Part shown: positions 49,717 through 58,420 of the stretch, in pieces | Layout of the letters: each line of letters starts with the position of its first letter | Numbering within the stretch: position 1 is the first letter of the stretch | Origin: Geomonas diazotrophica | GTDB lineage: Bacteria > Desulfobacterota > Desulfuromonadia > Geobacterales > Geobacteraceae | Direction: 5' to 3' | Assembly: GCF_018919385.1 (NCBI RefSeq) | Contig: NZ_JAHLMF010000003.1 | Coordinates: 206,001 to 270,000, forward strand | DNA: 64,000 nt | Translations under genes and position numbers: made by a program | Notes under the pieces: model-generated | Told to the model about the DNA's origin: nothing | What the model saw: the letters and a program-made list of their open reading frames with translations, nothing else | The model's database searches: none

Positions 49717-51339
49717 TTGGATTGGGAATGCTGTTGGAGTAGGGATCAGATCGAGCCCGAGAATTGCCCGTACATAGGCGAGGGGGAAGAAGACCTGTTG
49801 GTTTCCCAGCGCCGCAGGATCGTGGAGAAGTGCGTTGAGTGCCCCCGCTTCAAGAACGACCTGGCCCGCATGAAGGGGGCGGGTTACCCGCTTTCGGACG
49901 TACTCCCGTACATACTGACCGAGTTCCAGGAACAAAAGACCCAGATGGGGGCCATGCTGAGTTTTTTGAACAGCAAGACCCGCGAGATCAAGTTCCTGCG
50001 CGAGGTAGGCCTCGTGCTGCAGACCTCGCTCGACCTGGACGAGGTCCTTTCCATAGCCATGACCGCCATCACCGCCGGCAAGGGGTTCGGCATGAACCGC
50101 GCCTTTTTGCTGATGACGGACAAGGACCGGCGCCACATCCGCGGTTACCTGGGCGTCGGGCCCAGGGACTACGAGGAGGCCTGGCGCACCTGGGAGGACA
50201 TTGGCCGCAGCAACTTCACCCTGAGGCAGCTGGCGCGGGATTTCCAGAAGACCAAGCTGAGCTCGGAGAAGGTGAAGTTCCACGACATCCTGAACCAGCT
50301 CACCGTCCCCCTGGCCGACCAGGGGCACATCTTCAACCGGGCCCTCACGGGCAAAAAGCCGATCCTCGTGGAGAACGCGCTCAACAACCCCGACCTGGAC
50401 CGTGGCCTGGCCCGCATCCTCGGGGTCGACACCTTCCTGGTCATGCCGCTCATCTCCAGGAACCGCCGCATCGGCGTCATCATTGCCGACAACTGCATAA
50501 CGCACAAGCCGATCACCCTGCAGGACATGCAGTCCTTGGAGACCTTCGCCTTCCCGGTCGCCTTCGCGCTGGAGCGTGCCTCCCTTTACGAGCGTCTGCA
50601 GGAGGAGGTGGCCAAACAGAAGGCCGCCAACGTGAAGCTGCGCGAGCAGCAGGAGCTGATCGTGAAGATGGAGAAGATGGCGCTGGTGGGTAAGATCACC
50701 TCGAGCATCGCCCACTCCATCAGGAACCCGCTCATGGTCATCGGTGGCTTCGCCAGGACCCTTTTGAAGGCGACCCCGGAAAAGGACGAGAAGCGCGGCT
50801 TCCTGGAGTCGATCGTGCGCGAGACCCGGCAGCTTGAGGATGTTCTGAGCGAGGTGCTGGATTACTCCGAGTCTCTGTTCCCGGTCACCGACTTCTGGGA
50901 TCTGAACGAGCTGGTGGGGAAGGCGATGGGCGAGCTGGAGGGGGCGCTGGAACAGGCGGGGGTGCGCTCCCGGATGGAGCTCGCCCCGGAGCTCCCCATG
51001 GTGCGCATCGACTACAAGCAGATCAGCTACTGCCTGAAGACCATCACGACCACGGCGCTTGCGGCAATGGAGCCGGGGGGGGAACTGCGCATCGAGAGCG
51101 TTTTGGACGGCGACGGGGTGCTGTTGCGCATAAGCGACGACGGCAAGTCGCTCACCCAGACCGCGCAGGAGGCGCTCACCGCCCCGTTTTTCCAGACCCA
51201 GGAGCTCGGGGAGGGGGTGGGGCTTTCGCTGTGCAAGTCCATCCTGGAGAGGCAGGGAAATTCTTTATCGATACTGAGCCGTCCCGGGGGCGGCAACACG
51301 TACAGCATCAGGCTCTTGACCAGAAAGGAGAACATCTGA
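49717..51339 (+). CDS. GAF-domain histidine kinase-like protein with degenerate ATP-binding site
   Basis: The 540-residue protein starts at TTG after CGGAGGG. An N-terminal cysteine set (C5, C6, C17, C39, C42) may bind metal. Residues about 95-290 are GAF-like, a coiled region follows, then a HisKA helix with His333 in SSIAHSIRNPLMVIGG. In the catalytic domain the N-box is TITTTALAA (442-450), where two Asn are normally found, and the G1 box is DDGKS instead of DxGxG; G2 (GEGVGLSL) is intact. It is 1 nt from a receiver gene. Kinase activity is doubtful; a binding or phosphatase role is possible. Confidence 0.85.
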   Translation: MDWECCWSRDQIEPENCPYIGEGEEDLLVSQRRRIVEKCVECPRFKNDLARMKGAGYPLSDVLPYILTEFQEQKTQMGAMLSFLNSKTREIKFLREVGLVLQTSLDLDEVLSIAMTAITAGKGFGMNRAFLLMTDKDRRHIRGYLGVGPRDYEEAWRTWEDIGRSNFTLRQLARDFQKTKLSSEKVKFHDILNQLTVPLADQGHIFNRALTGKKPILVENALNNPDLDRGLARILGVDTFLVMPLISRNRRIGVIIADNCITHKPITLQDMQSLETFAFPVAFALERASLYERLQEEVAKQKAANVKLREQQELIVKMEKMALVGKITSSIAHSIRNPLMVIGGFARTLLKATPEKDEKRGFLESIVRETRQLEDVLSEVLDYSESLFPVTDFWDLNELVGKAMGELEGALEQAGVRSRMELAPELPMVRIDYKQISYCLKTITTTALAAMEPGGELRIESVLDGDGVLLRISDDGKSLTQTAQEALTAPFFQTQELGEGVGLSLCKSILERQGNSLSILSRPGGGNTYSIRLLTRKENI

Positions 51340-51340
51340 A

Positions 51341-51715
51341 ATGGCAAAACTGCTGGTGGTTGACGACGAGGCGAATATCAGGCTGCTGTACGCGCAGGAG
51401 CTGAGCGACGAGGGGTACCAGGTGGTGACGGCCGGCAGCGCCCTGGAGGCGGTGGAGAAGCTGGAGTCGGAAAGCTTCGACCTTGCCGTGATCGACATAA
51501 AGCTGAAGAACGAAAGCGGCATCGAGCTTTTGCAGCGCATCGTCAAGGAGCGCCACACCATTCCGGTGATCCTTTGCACCGCCTTTTCCTGTTACAAGGA
51601 CGACTTCTCGGCCTGGCTGGCCGACGGCTACGTGGTGAAGTCGAGCGATATGCGGGAGCTGAAGGACGAGATCGCCCGGGTCCTCGCCAAGCGGCAGCGG
51701 GGCACGTACGTCTGA
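51341..51715 (+). CDS. Single-domain response regulator (CheY-like receiver)
   Basis: The 124-residue protein is one receiver domain: acid pocket DDE near residue 8, phospho-acceptor Asp in AVIDIKL near residue 50, Thr in LCTAF and Lys in YVVKSSD. All key residues are present, unlike in its partner kinase. No output domain follows, so it must act by protein contact. AAGGAG inside the end of the kinase gene is its ribosome binding site. It leads into the sugar-nucleotide/glycogen block. Confidence 0.92.
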   Translation: MAKLLVVDDEANIRLLYAQELSDEGYQVVTAGSALEAVEKLESESFDLAVIDIKLKNESGIELLQRIVKERHTIPVILCTAFSCYKDDFSAWLADGYVVKSSDMRELKDEIARVLAKRQRGTYV

Positions 51716-51720
51716 AAGGC

Positions 51721-51850
51721 AGATAAAGATTGAGATAAAGACTAAGTTTTTAGGTATGAAAACTTGGTCAGGCCCCGGCCGTCCTTGATCTCAGTCCCAG
51801 GTTTAATCTTAATCTTAGTCTTAATCTTAGTCTTAATCTCAATCTGATCC
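51721..51850. repeat. Hexamer-built palindrome upstream of the guanylyltransferase gene
   Basis: The left arm is four 6-nt units, AGATAA, AGATTG, AGATAA, AGACTA (51721-51744). The right arm is seven units, TTAATC, TTAATC, TTAGTC, TTAATC, TTAGTC, TTAATC, TCAATC (51803-51844), complementary in kind. An inner hairpin AAGTTTT/AAAACTT is at 51744-51765. The right arm ends directly before the TTGGAGG ribosome binding site of the next gene. Confidence 0.9.
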
Positions 51851-51865
51851 TTGGAGGCTGCAACT

Positions 51866-54376
51866 ATGAAGGCAGTGATTATGGCGGGTGGTTTTGGTAC
51901 CCGGATGCAACCGCTTACCTGCAACATCCCGAAGCCGATGGTTCCGCTTATGAACCGTCCGATCATGCTGCACATCGTCGAACTGCTGAAGAAATACGGC
52001 GTCACCGATCTGGTCATGCTCCTGTACCACCAGCCCAGCGTGATCAAGAACTTCTTCCGCGACGGCGCCGACCTGGGGGTGAGGATCACCTACGTGACGC
52101 CCCTGGAGGATATGGGCACGGCCGGCGCGGTGAAGTGCGCCGAAAAATACCTGGACGAGCGTTTCCTGATCATCAGCGGCGACCTGCTGACCGATTTCAA
52201 CCTGCAGAAGGTGATCGACTTCCACCAGGCGAACAAGGCTTTGGCAACCATCACCCTCACCTCGGTCAAGGACCCGCTGCAGTTCGGCGTGGTGATCACG
52301 GACAAGGAGAAGCGCATCACCCAGTTCCTGGAGAAGCCGGGGTGGGGCGAGGTGATATCCGATACCATCAACACCGGCATCTACGTCCTCGAGCCGGAGA
52401 TCTTCAAGTACATCCCGGAGGGTGAGAACTTCGACTTCTCCCAGGACCTGTTCCCCCTCCTTTTGAAGAAGAAGGCGGCGCTGTTCGGTTTCCCGGTCAA
52501 AGGGTACTGGAGAGACATCGGCAACACCGATTCCTATCGCGAGGCGCACCACGACATTCTCAAGGGGAAGGTGAGCGTCAAGGTGGACGAGCCCCGGCGG
52601 GAGATGGCGGGGGTCGATCTGCGGGTCGGGGTGGACGTGAGGCTGGGCGAGGGGACCCTGGTGGAGGGGACGGTCGTCGTGGGGGACAACTCCCAGATCC
52701 AGGGGGGGGCGGAGATCAGGGACAGCGTGATCGGCCGCAACTGCATCATCGAGCCGGGGGTCAAGCTGACCCGGGCGGTGGTCTGGGACAACGCCTACAT
52801 CAAGAAGGGAGCCAAGATCAACGACTGCGTCATCTGCAACAACGTGAGCGTCGGCACCGCGACCGTGATGGAAGAGGGAGGGGTGATAGCGGACGACACC
52901 GCCATCGGCGAGGAAAGCTACATCAAGCGGGACGTGAAGATCTGGCCCAGAAAGCTTATCGAGGCAGGCTCCACCGTCACCGGCAACCTGATCTGGGGGG
53001 AGCGCTGGAAGAAGTCCCTGTTCGAGGGGGAGATGATCAAGGGGCTCACCAACATCGAGCTCACCCCCGAGTTCGTCGCGAAACTTGGCTGCGCCTACGG
53101 CACCTCCCTCCCCAAGGGGAGCCACGTCCTGGTCGGCCGCGACACGACCCTCTCCTCGCGCATGCTGAAGCGGAGCTTCCTGGGGGGGATCCTCTCCGCC
53201 GGCGTCAACGTGCGCGACATCAGGATGGTGTCGCTGCCGGTGTTGCGCTACAAGCTGCGCACCTTCGGCGAGGTGGGCGGGGTGCACTTTCGCCAGTCGC
53301 TCGAGGACCCCGCCACCACCGAGATCGTCTTTCTGGACGCGGACGGACTCGACTTCTCCTCCTCCATGGGTAAGAACATCGAGCGCATCTTCTACAAGGA
53401 GAACTTCCGGCGCGCGCACCACATGGAGCCGGGGGGGATCACCGAGCTGCCGCAGGTGATGGATTTCTATCGCGAGGGGTTCTTCCGGGGGCTGGACCAG
53501 CAGCTCATCAGGAGCTCCAAGGCCAAGGTGGTGGTCGATTTCAACCACTCGCCGGCCGGCCAGATCCTCCCCCAGATCCTGAACGACCTGGGGTGCGAGG
53601 TGATCGGGCTCAACACCTACCTGGACGAGCAGCGCGGTTCGAAGACGGTGGACGAGAAGCCGAACTCCCTGCAGCAGCTGGCCAAGATCGTGATGACGCT
53701 GGAGGCGCGGGCCGGATTCTGGCTCGATCCCACGGTCGAGGAGGTGGTGCTGGTGGACGAGACCGGCAAGATCTACCAGCCGGAGGAGTTCCTTGCGCTC
53801 ATGACGTCGCTCATGCTGAAGAGCGGCTCCAGGGGCGCCTTCGCGGTCCCGGTGTCGGCCCCCTCGGTGATCGAGGAGATCGCCAACGAGAACGGCAGCT
53901 CGGTGCGCCGTACCAAGAGCATGGACCGCTCCATGATCGAGGCGGCCATCTCATCCGAGGTGGTCATGGCCGGCTCCATGACCGGGCGCTTCGCCTTCCC
54001 CAAGTTCCAGGCCGCCTTCGACGGCATGTTCACCATCGCCAAGACCATCGAGCTCTCCAGCGCCGCCGGGGTGCCGCTGTCCCGCGTCTTGAAGGATGTC
54101 CCCAAGAGTTCCTTCCTGCAGGGGAAGGTCCCCTGCGTCTGGGAGAAGAAGGGGGGGGTCATGCGCAAGATGAGCGAAGACAGCCTGGACAAGGAGGCCT
54201 CCTTCATCGACGGCATCAAGGTCTCCTTCGGCAACGACTGGGTGCTGGTGCTCCCCGACCAGTACCAGCCGGTGATCCACGTGGTGGCCGAGGCCAAGGA
54301 CCCGAAGACGGCGCAGAAGCTTCTGGAGGATTACATGCAGAAGGTGCAGCGCTGGAAGAAGGAGCTGGCCCAGTAG
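51866..54376 (+). CDS. Mannose-1-phosphate guanylyltransferase / phosphomannomutase-like fusion
   Basis: The 836-residue protein has three parts. Residues 1-240 are a nucleotidyltransferase with MKAVIMAGGFGTRMQPLT. About 250-370 are left-handed beta-helix repeats. About 380-830 are a phosphohexomutase fold. The usual mutase serine motif (TASHNP) is replaced by HFRQSLEDP (Ser478), and the metal loop DGDxDR is replaced by WLDPTVEE (619-626), so the mutase part is probably inactive as a phosphotransferase. The transferase half probably makes GDP-mannose or a related NDP-sugar. The ATG at 51866 follows TTGGAGG. GH57 and GlgA lie downstream. Confidence 0.87.
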   Translation: MKAVIMAGGFGTRMQPLTCNIPKPMVPLMNRPIMLHIVELLKKYGVTDLVMLLYHQPSVIKNFFRDGADLGVRITYVTPLEDMGTAGAVKCAEKYLDERFLIISGDLLTDFNLQKVIDFHQANKALATITLTSVKDPLQFGVVITDKEKRITQFLEKPGWGEVISDTINTGIYVLEPEIFKYIPEGENFDFSQDLFPLLLKKKAALFGFPVKGYWRDIGNTDSYREAHHDILKGKVSVKVDEPRREMAGVDLRVGVDVRLGEGTLVEGTVVVGDNSQIQGGAEIRDSVIGRNCIIEPGVKLTRAVVWDNAYIKKGAKINDCVICNNVSVGTATVMEEGGVIADDTAIGEESYIKRDVKIWPRKLIEAGSTVTGNLIWGERWKKSLFEGEMIKGLTNIELTPEFVAKLGCAYGTSLPKGSHVLVGRDTTLSSRMLKRSFLGGILSAGVNVRDIRMVSLPVLRYKLRTFGEVGGVHFRQSLEDPATTEIVFLDADGLDFSSSMGKNIERIFYKENFRRAHHMEPGGITELPQVMDFYREGFFRGLDQQLIRSSKAKVVVDFNHSPAGQILPQILNDLGCEVIGLNTYLDEQRGSKTVDEKPNSLQQLAKIVMTLEARAGFWLDPTVEEVVLVDETGKIYQPEEFLALMTSLMLKSGSRGAFAVPVSAPSVIEEIANENGSSVRRTKSMDRSMIEAAISSEVVMAGSMTGRFAFPKFQAAFDGMFTIAKTIELSSAAGVPLSRVLKDVPKSSFLQGKVPCVWEKKGGVMRKMSEDSLDKEASFIDGIKVSFGNDWVLVLPDQYQPVIHVVAEAKDPKTAQKLLEDYMQKVQRWKKELAQ

Positions 54377-54412
54377 CGGGCGCCGCGGCTTGGGCCGCGT
54401 CAAGGGGATAGG

Positions 54413-56629
54413 ATGAGCGAACCACTGTACCTCACGCTGCTTTGGCACATGCACCAGCCCTTCTACAAGGATCCGGTCCGGGGGGAGTACCTGCTCCCCT
54501 GGGCCTACCTCCATGCGGTGAAGGACTACTACGACATGCCGGCCATCGTCGCTGAGAGCCCCGGTGCCAAGGTGGTCTTCAACCTGGTCCCCTCGCTTTT
54601 GGAGCAGATCCTCGACTACGCCTCGGGGGAGGCGGTCGACCCCTATCTCTGCCTCGCGCGGAAGGCCCCGGCCGACCTGGACCACGCGGAGCGGCTCTTT
54701 CTCCTGGAGAACTTCTTCTCCGCCAACAAGCGGCGCATGATCGAGCCCTACCCGCGCTACCTGGAGCTGTACTGGATGGCGGGGGACGGCGCCCCCGGGA
54801 CGGCCGCATCACGGGTGGCACTCTTCGGGGAGCGGGACCTGCTCGACCTGCAGGTCTGGTTCTACCTCGCCTGGACCGGGGTGGCGGCCCGCCGGCGCTT
54901 CCCCGTGTTCGGCGAACTGATCCGCAAGGGACAGGGGTTTGATGCCGCGGACAAGGCCCTGCTGTTCGACACCCAGCGCGAGCTGATCTCCGAGATCATC
55001 CCGCTGTACCGCAGGCTGCACCAGGAGGGGAAGGTCGAGCTTTCGGTGACCCCGTATTTTCACCCGATACTGCCGCTTTTGTGCGACTCGCGCATAGCGC
55101 GGGTGGCGCTCCCCGCTGCGAAGCTGCCCAAGATCGACATCCGCTACCCGGAGGACGCGCGGGGGCAGGTGGCCCACGGCATCGAGAGCTTCGAGAGGTT
55201 GTTCGGCTTCAGGCCGCGCGGGATGTGGCCCCCGGAGGGGTCGGTGAGCGACGAGGCACTCGGGATCATGTCCCGGGAGGGGCTCTGCTGGACCGCCTCC
55301 GACGAGCGGGTGCTGGCCCAGACCCTTCCTGCAGGGTTGGGGGGGGAGCGGGAAGCGCTCTACCACCCCTATCTGTTCCAGCAGGGGGGAGAGGAGATCG
55401 CCCTGTTCTTCCGGGACCAGGTGCTCTCGGACCAGATCGGCTTCACCTATTCCCAGTGGGAGGCGGAGCGTGCCGTCACGGACTTCGTGGGGCGGGTCAA
55501 GGAGATCCGGCAGCAGTGCCGTTCCCCCCGCGTGGTGCCGGTGATTCTGGACGGGGAGAACGCCTGGGAGCACTACCACGACAACGGGCTTCCCTTCCTC
55601 TCAAGGCTATACGCTGCGCTGGCGCAGACACCGGGAGTGGAGCCCGCCACCTTCTCGGAGGTGCTGGAGCGGGTCTCGGAGCGGCGGGTGCTGCGGCACG
55701 TGCATCCCGGCTCCTGGATCAACGCCGACTACGGCATCTGGATCGGGCATCCCGAGGAGAACCTGGGGTGGGAATACCTCGCCAAGGCGAGGGAGGCCGC
55801 GGTCCACAAGAGCCCCGAGGTGGCACAGCTTCTCTCCGGGGGGACCAGCAGCGACGAGTCGGCCCGGCGTGCCTGCAAGGCCCTCTACGCCGCACAGGGG
55901 AGCGACTGGTTCTGGTGGTACGGCGACGATCATTTCTCCCCCCACTCCGGCCACTTCGATCTGCTGTTCCGCAGCCACCTGATCAACGTGTACCAGCTGC
56001 TGGCACTGGAGGTCCCCGGGGAGCTGCTCGAGCCGATCAAGAAGCAGCGTCCCGCCGGCTTCGTCCGGGGGCCGGCACGGCTGATCACACCATGCTTGAA
56101 CGCGGCCGCCGACGACTACTTCGAGTGGCTCGCGGCGGGATTGTACGATCTGACCCGGCAGGGGGGGGCGATGCACGCCGCTGAGACGGGGTTGCAATCG
56201 TTTTACTACGGCTATGATCTGGACTACTTCTATTTCAGGATCGACGGAGCACAGTCGCTGGAGAAGCTGCTGCAGCCAGGCGACCGCCTCTCCCTGCACC
56301 TAATGGGGGGGCGCGAATACCGCATCGAGATGCAGGCCGGGGACGGCGAGGGGGAACTTCAGCTTCTGAAGGAGGGGCGGTGGCAGCCTTCCGGGGGGGT
56401 GGGGCGCTACTGGGTCGACCGCAGCGCGCAGCTGCGCATCCCGCTCTCGGCCCTGCGGCTCGCCCCCGGGGACAGGCTCTGCTGCTACCTTACCCACTCC
56501 CGCGGGGCGAATCTGCTCGGCCGCTGGCCGACCGAGGCGCCGCTCCCCCTCGCCTATGCGGGACCCTGTCTCGGGATGGAGCAGGGGGCGCTCAAGGACC
56601 TTCCCTCCTTGGAGCCCGACCCATCTTAA
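54413..56629 (+). CDS. Glycoside hydrolase family 57 protein
   Basis: The 738-residue protein begins LYLTLLWHMHQPFYKDPVRGEYLLPW, the GH57 opening with HMHQPFY. It contains the nucleophile region GMWPPEGSVSD (Glu275) and the acid/base region VILDGENAWEHY (Asp380). A C-terminal beta-rich domain (about 560-730) follows. GH57 enzymes are retaining amylases, branching enzymes or 4-alpha-glucanotransferases; which one this is cannot be decided. Its position directly before glgA suggests glycogen branching or turnover. AAGGGGATAGG precedes the ATG. Confidence 0.92.
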   Translation: MSEPLYLTLLWHMHQPFYKDPVRGEYLLPWAYLHAVKDYYDMPAIVAESPGAKVVFNLVPSLLEQILDYASGEAVDPYLCLARKAPADLDHAERLFLLENFFSANKRRMIEPYPRYLELYWMAGDGAPGTAASRVALFGERDLLDLQVWFYLAWTGVAARRRFPVFGELIRKGQGFDAADKALLFDTQRELISEIIPLYRRLHQEGKVELSVTPYFHPILPLLCDSRIARVALPAAKLPKIDIRYPEDARGQVAHGIESFERLFGFRPRGMWPPEGSVSDEALGIMSREGLCWTASDERVLAQTLPAGLGGEREALYHPYLFQQGGEEIALFFRDQVLSDQIGFTYSQWEAERAVTDFVGRVKEIRQQCRSPRVVPVILDGENAWEHYHDNGLPFLSRLYAALAQTPGVEPATFSEVLERVSERRVLRHVHPGSWINADYGIWIGHPEENLGWEYLAKAREAAVHKSPEVAQLLSGGTSSDESARRACKALYAAQGSDWFWWYGDDHFSPHSGHFDLLFRSHLINVYQLLALEVPGELLEPIKKQRPAGFVRGPARLITPCLNAAADDYFEWLAAGLYDLTRQGGAMHAAETGLQSFYYGYDLDYFYFRIDGAQSLEKLLQPGDRLSLHLMGGREYRIEMQAGDGEGELQLLKEGRWQPSGGVGRYWVDRSAQLRIPLSALRLAPGDRLCCYLTHSRGANLLGRWPTEAPLPLAYAGPCLGMEQGALKDLPSLEPDPS

Positions 56630-56684
56630 ATTTTTCTTTTGCAAAAAAACTTTACCCGCGGGCAGTCTTAATCTAGAATGTGCC

Positions 56685-56690
56685 TATAAT
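56685..56690 (+). promoter_or_regulatory. TATAAT -10 box before glgA
   Basis: A perfect TATAAT lies 22 nt before the glgA ATG in the 83-nt gap after the GH57 gene. No good -35 box is found at 16-18 bp, so an activator or another sigma factor may be needed. Confidence 0.4.
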
Positions 56691-56712
56691 TCCAGGGTGT
56701 TAGAGGCTTTAC

Positions 56713-58173
56713 ATGAAGATTTTGTTTGTTGCGTCAGAGGTCACTCCCTTCGCCAAGACCGGAGGTCTGGCGGATGTCGCCGGCGCACTCCCGAAGACTC
56801 TTAAAACGCTCGGTCATGACGTGAGGATCATGATGCCCTTCTACTCGGTGGTCGAGCGGGGGGGGATGGCGGTCCGCAAGGGACGCAAGAGCGCGTCGGT
56901 CATGGTGGACGGCGTCGAGAAGAAGGGGTTCCTGCGCCAGGCTTCGCTCGGGGAGATCCCGGTTTACCTCATCGAGAACAAGGAGTACTTCGCCCGTGAA
57001 GAACTCTACGGCACCCCCAGCGGCGATTATCCCGACAACGCCCAACGCTTCTCCTTCTTCTGCCGCTGCGTCCTCGAGCTGTTGAAGAAGATGGACTTCC
57101 GGCCGGACATCATCCACTGCCACGATTGGCAGACCGCGCTGATCCCCCATTACCTGAAGCACGAGAGGAAGAACGATCCCTTCTTCGCAAGGACCGGGGT
57201 CATCTTCACCATTCACAACCTGGCCTACCAGGGGCTCTTCCCCAAGGAGGAGCTCCCGACCATGGGGCTCTCCAGGGAGTGCTTCAACATCGACGGGCTG
57301 GAATTCTACGGCAAGGTGAACCTCCTGAAGGGGGGCATCCTCACCGCCGACCTGGTGACCACCGTCTCCGAGGCCTACTGCCGCGAGATCCGGACGCCGG
57401 AGATGGGATGCGGCCTGCACGGTGTGCTGCAGACCAGAAAGGACGACCTGGTCGGCATCCTCAACGGGCTCGACTACGAGGAATGGAACCCCGCCATGGA
57501 CCGGGAGATCATGAAGAACTACAGCCATGCCTCCCTCTCGGGGAAGATGGTCGACAAGATCGGGCTGCAGCGGCTCATGGGGCTTGCCAGCGCCCCGGAG
57601 GTCCCGGTCTTCGGCATGGTCTCGCGCATGGTGGCCCAGAAGGGGTTCGACCTGATCGCGGAGCTCCTGCCGATGATCGCCAAGGCCCCGATGCAGCTCG
57701 TTTTGCTGGGCAACGGCGAGGAGCGCTACGTGAAGGCCTTCAACGACATCAAGGCCTCCGGCGCCCGTAACATCGCCTTCGCCAGCGGCTTCGACCATTC
57801 CCTGGCCCCCAAGATCTACGCCGGAAGCGACATGTTCCTGATGCCTTCCTTCTTCGAGCCGTGCGGGCTGGGGCAGCTGATCGCCATGCGCTACGGCACC
57901 GTCCCGGTGGTGCGCAGGACCGGCGGGCTCGCCGACAGCGTCTTCGATCCCCGGGACAACGACAAGGCGCCCAACGGTTTCGTCTTCGACGAGTACAGCG
58001 CGGAGGCGCTCTGGGAGGCCATGAACCGGGCGCTGACCGCATACCAGGACAAGGCGTTCTGGAAGAAGCTGATGCGCCGCGGCATGAGCAGCGACTATTC
58101 CTGGCAGAACTCGGTGCACAAGTATCTTGAGCTGTATCGCAAGGCCTTGCTGCGCAAGGGAGGGGAGGCGTAA
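56713..58173 (+). CDS. glgA: Glycogen (starch) synthase GlgA
   Basis: The 486-residue GT5 enzyme has the N-terminal KTGGLADVAGALPK (Lys15-Thr-Gly-Gly, ADP-glucose binding), the mid-protein VTTVSEAYCREI, and the C-terminal PSFFEPCGLGQLIAMRYGTVPVVRRTGGLADSV. It extends alpha-1,4-glucan from ADP- or UDP-glucose in the cytoplasm. It is preceded by GH57 and followed by a 54-codon acidic ORF. pgi, further left, supplies glucose-6-phosphate. Confidence 0.97.
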   Translation: MKILFVASEVTPFAKTGGLADVAGALPKTLKTLGHDVRIMMPFYSVVERGGMAVRKGRKSASVMVDGVEKKGFLRQASLGEIPVYLIENKEYFAREELYGTPSGDYPDNAQRFSFFCRCVLELLKKMDFRPDIIHCHDWQTALIPHYLKHERKNDPFFARTGVIFTIHNLAYQGLFPKEELPTMGLSRECFNIDGLEFYGKVNLLKGGILTADLVTTVSEAYCREIRTPEMGCGLHGVLQTRKDDLVGILNGLDYEEWNPAMDREIMKNYSHASLSGKMVDKIGLQRLMGLASAPEVPVFGMVSRMVAQKGFDLIAELLPMIAKAPMQLVLLGNGEERYVKAFNDIKASGARNIAFASGFDHSLAPKIYAGSDMFLMPSFFEPCGLGQLIAMRYGTVPVVRRTGGLADSVFDPRDNDKAPNGFVFDEYSAEALWEAMNRALTAYQDKAFWKKLMRRGMSSDYSWQNSVHKYLELYRKALLRKGGEA

Positions 58174-58176
58174 CCC

Positions 58177-58341
58177 GTGGAACACGAAGATCTCGACGAA
58201 CTCGCCGGTGAGATCCGGAGGCTCATAGAAAGCAACAAGGAATTTCTGAAGCGTGTTGTCGAGGAGGACTACGACGACGAGGAAGAGGCGGAGGGGGAGG
58301 ACGAAAGCCCGGAGGACCCGGAGGATTTCGAAGAGTTGTAG
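58177..58341 (+). CDS. 54-residue acidic protein downstream of glgA
   Basis: A GTG at 58177, preceded by GGGAGGGGAGG, opens a 54-codon frame ending in TAG. The first 30 residues look helical (LAGEIRRLIESNKEFLKRVV). The remainder is almost entirely Asp, Glu, Gly and Pro. It starts 3 nt after the glgA stop, and a strong terminator follows, so it is a well-placed last gene of the operon. I know no family for it. Confidence 0.65.
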   Translation: MEHEDLDELAGEIRRLIESNKEFLKRVVEEDYDDEEEAEGEDESPEDPEDFEEL

Positions 58342-58370
58342 TTAAGGCCGCGTGCGGGTGCTGAATAAAG

Positions 58371-58410
58371 AAGGCGGCGCCGAGAGTTGATCTCGGGCGC
58401 CGCCTTTTTG
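58371..58410. terminator. Bidirectional intrinsic terminator
   Basis: An 11-bp stem AAGGCGGCGCC/GGCGCCGCCTT extends through GAGA/TCTC with one bulge, and five T residues follow on the plus strand. On the minus strand the same stem is followed by a TTT-containing A/T-rich stretch. It separates the glgA operon from the convergent lipoprotein gene. Confidence 0.92.
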
Positions 58411-58420
58411 TTGTCCGCCG

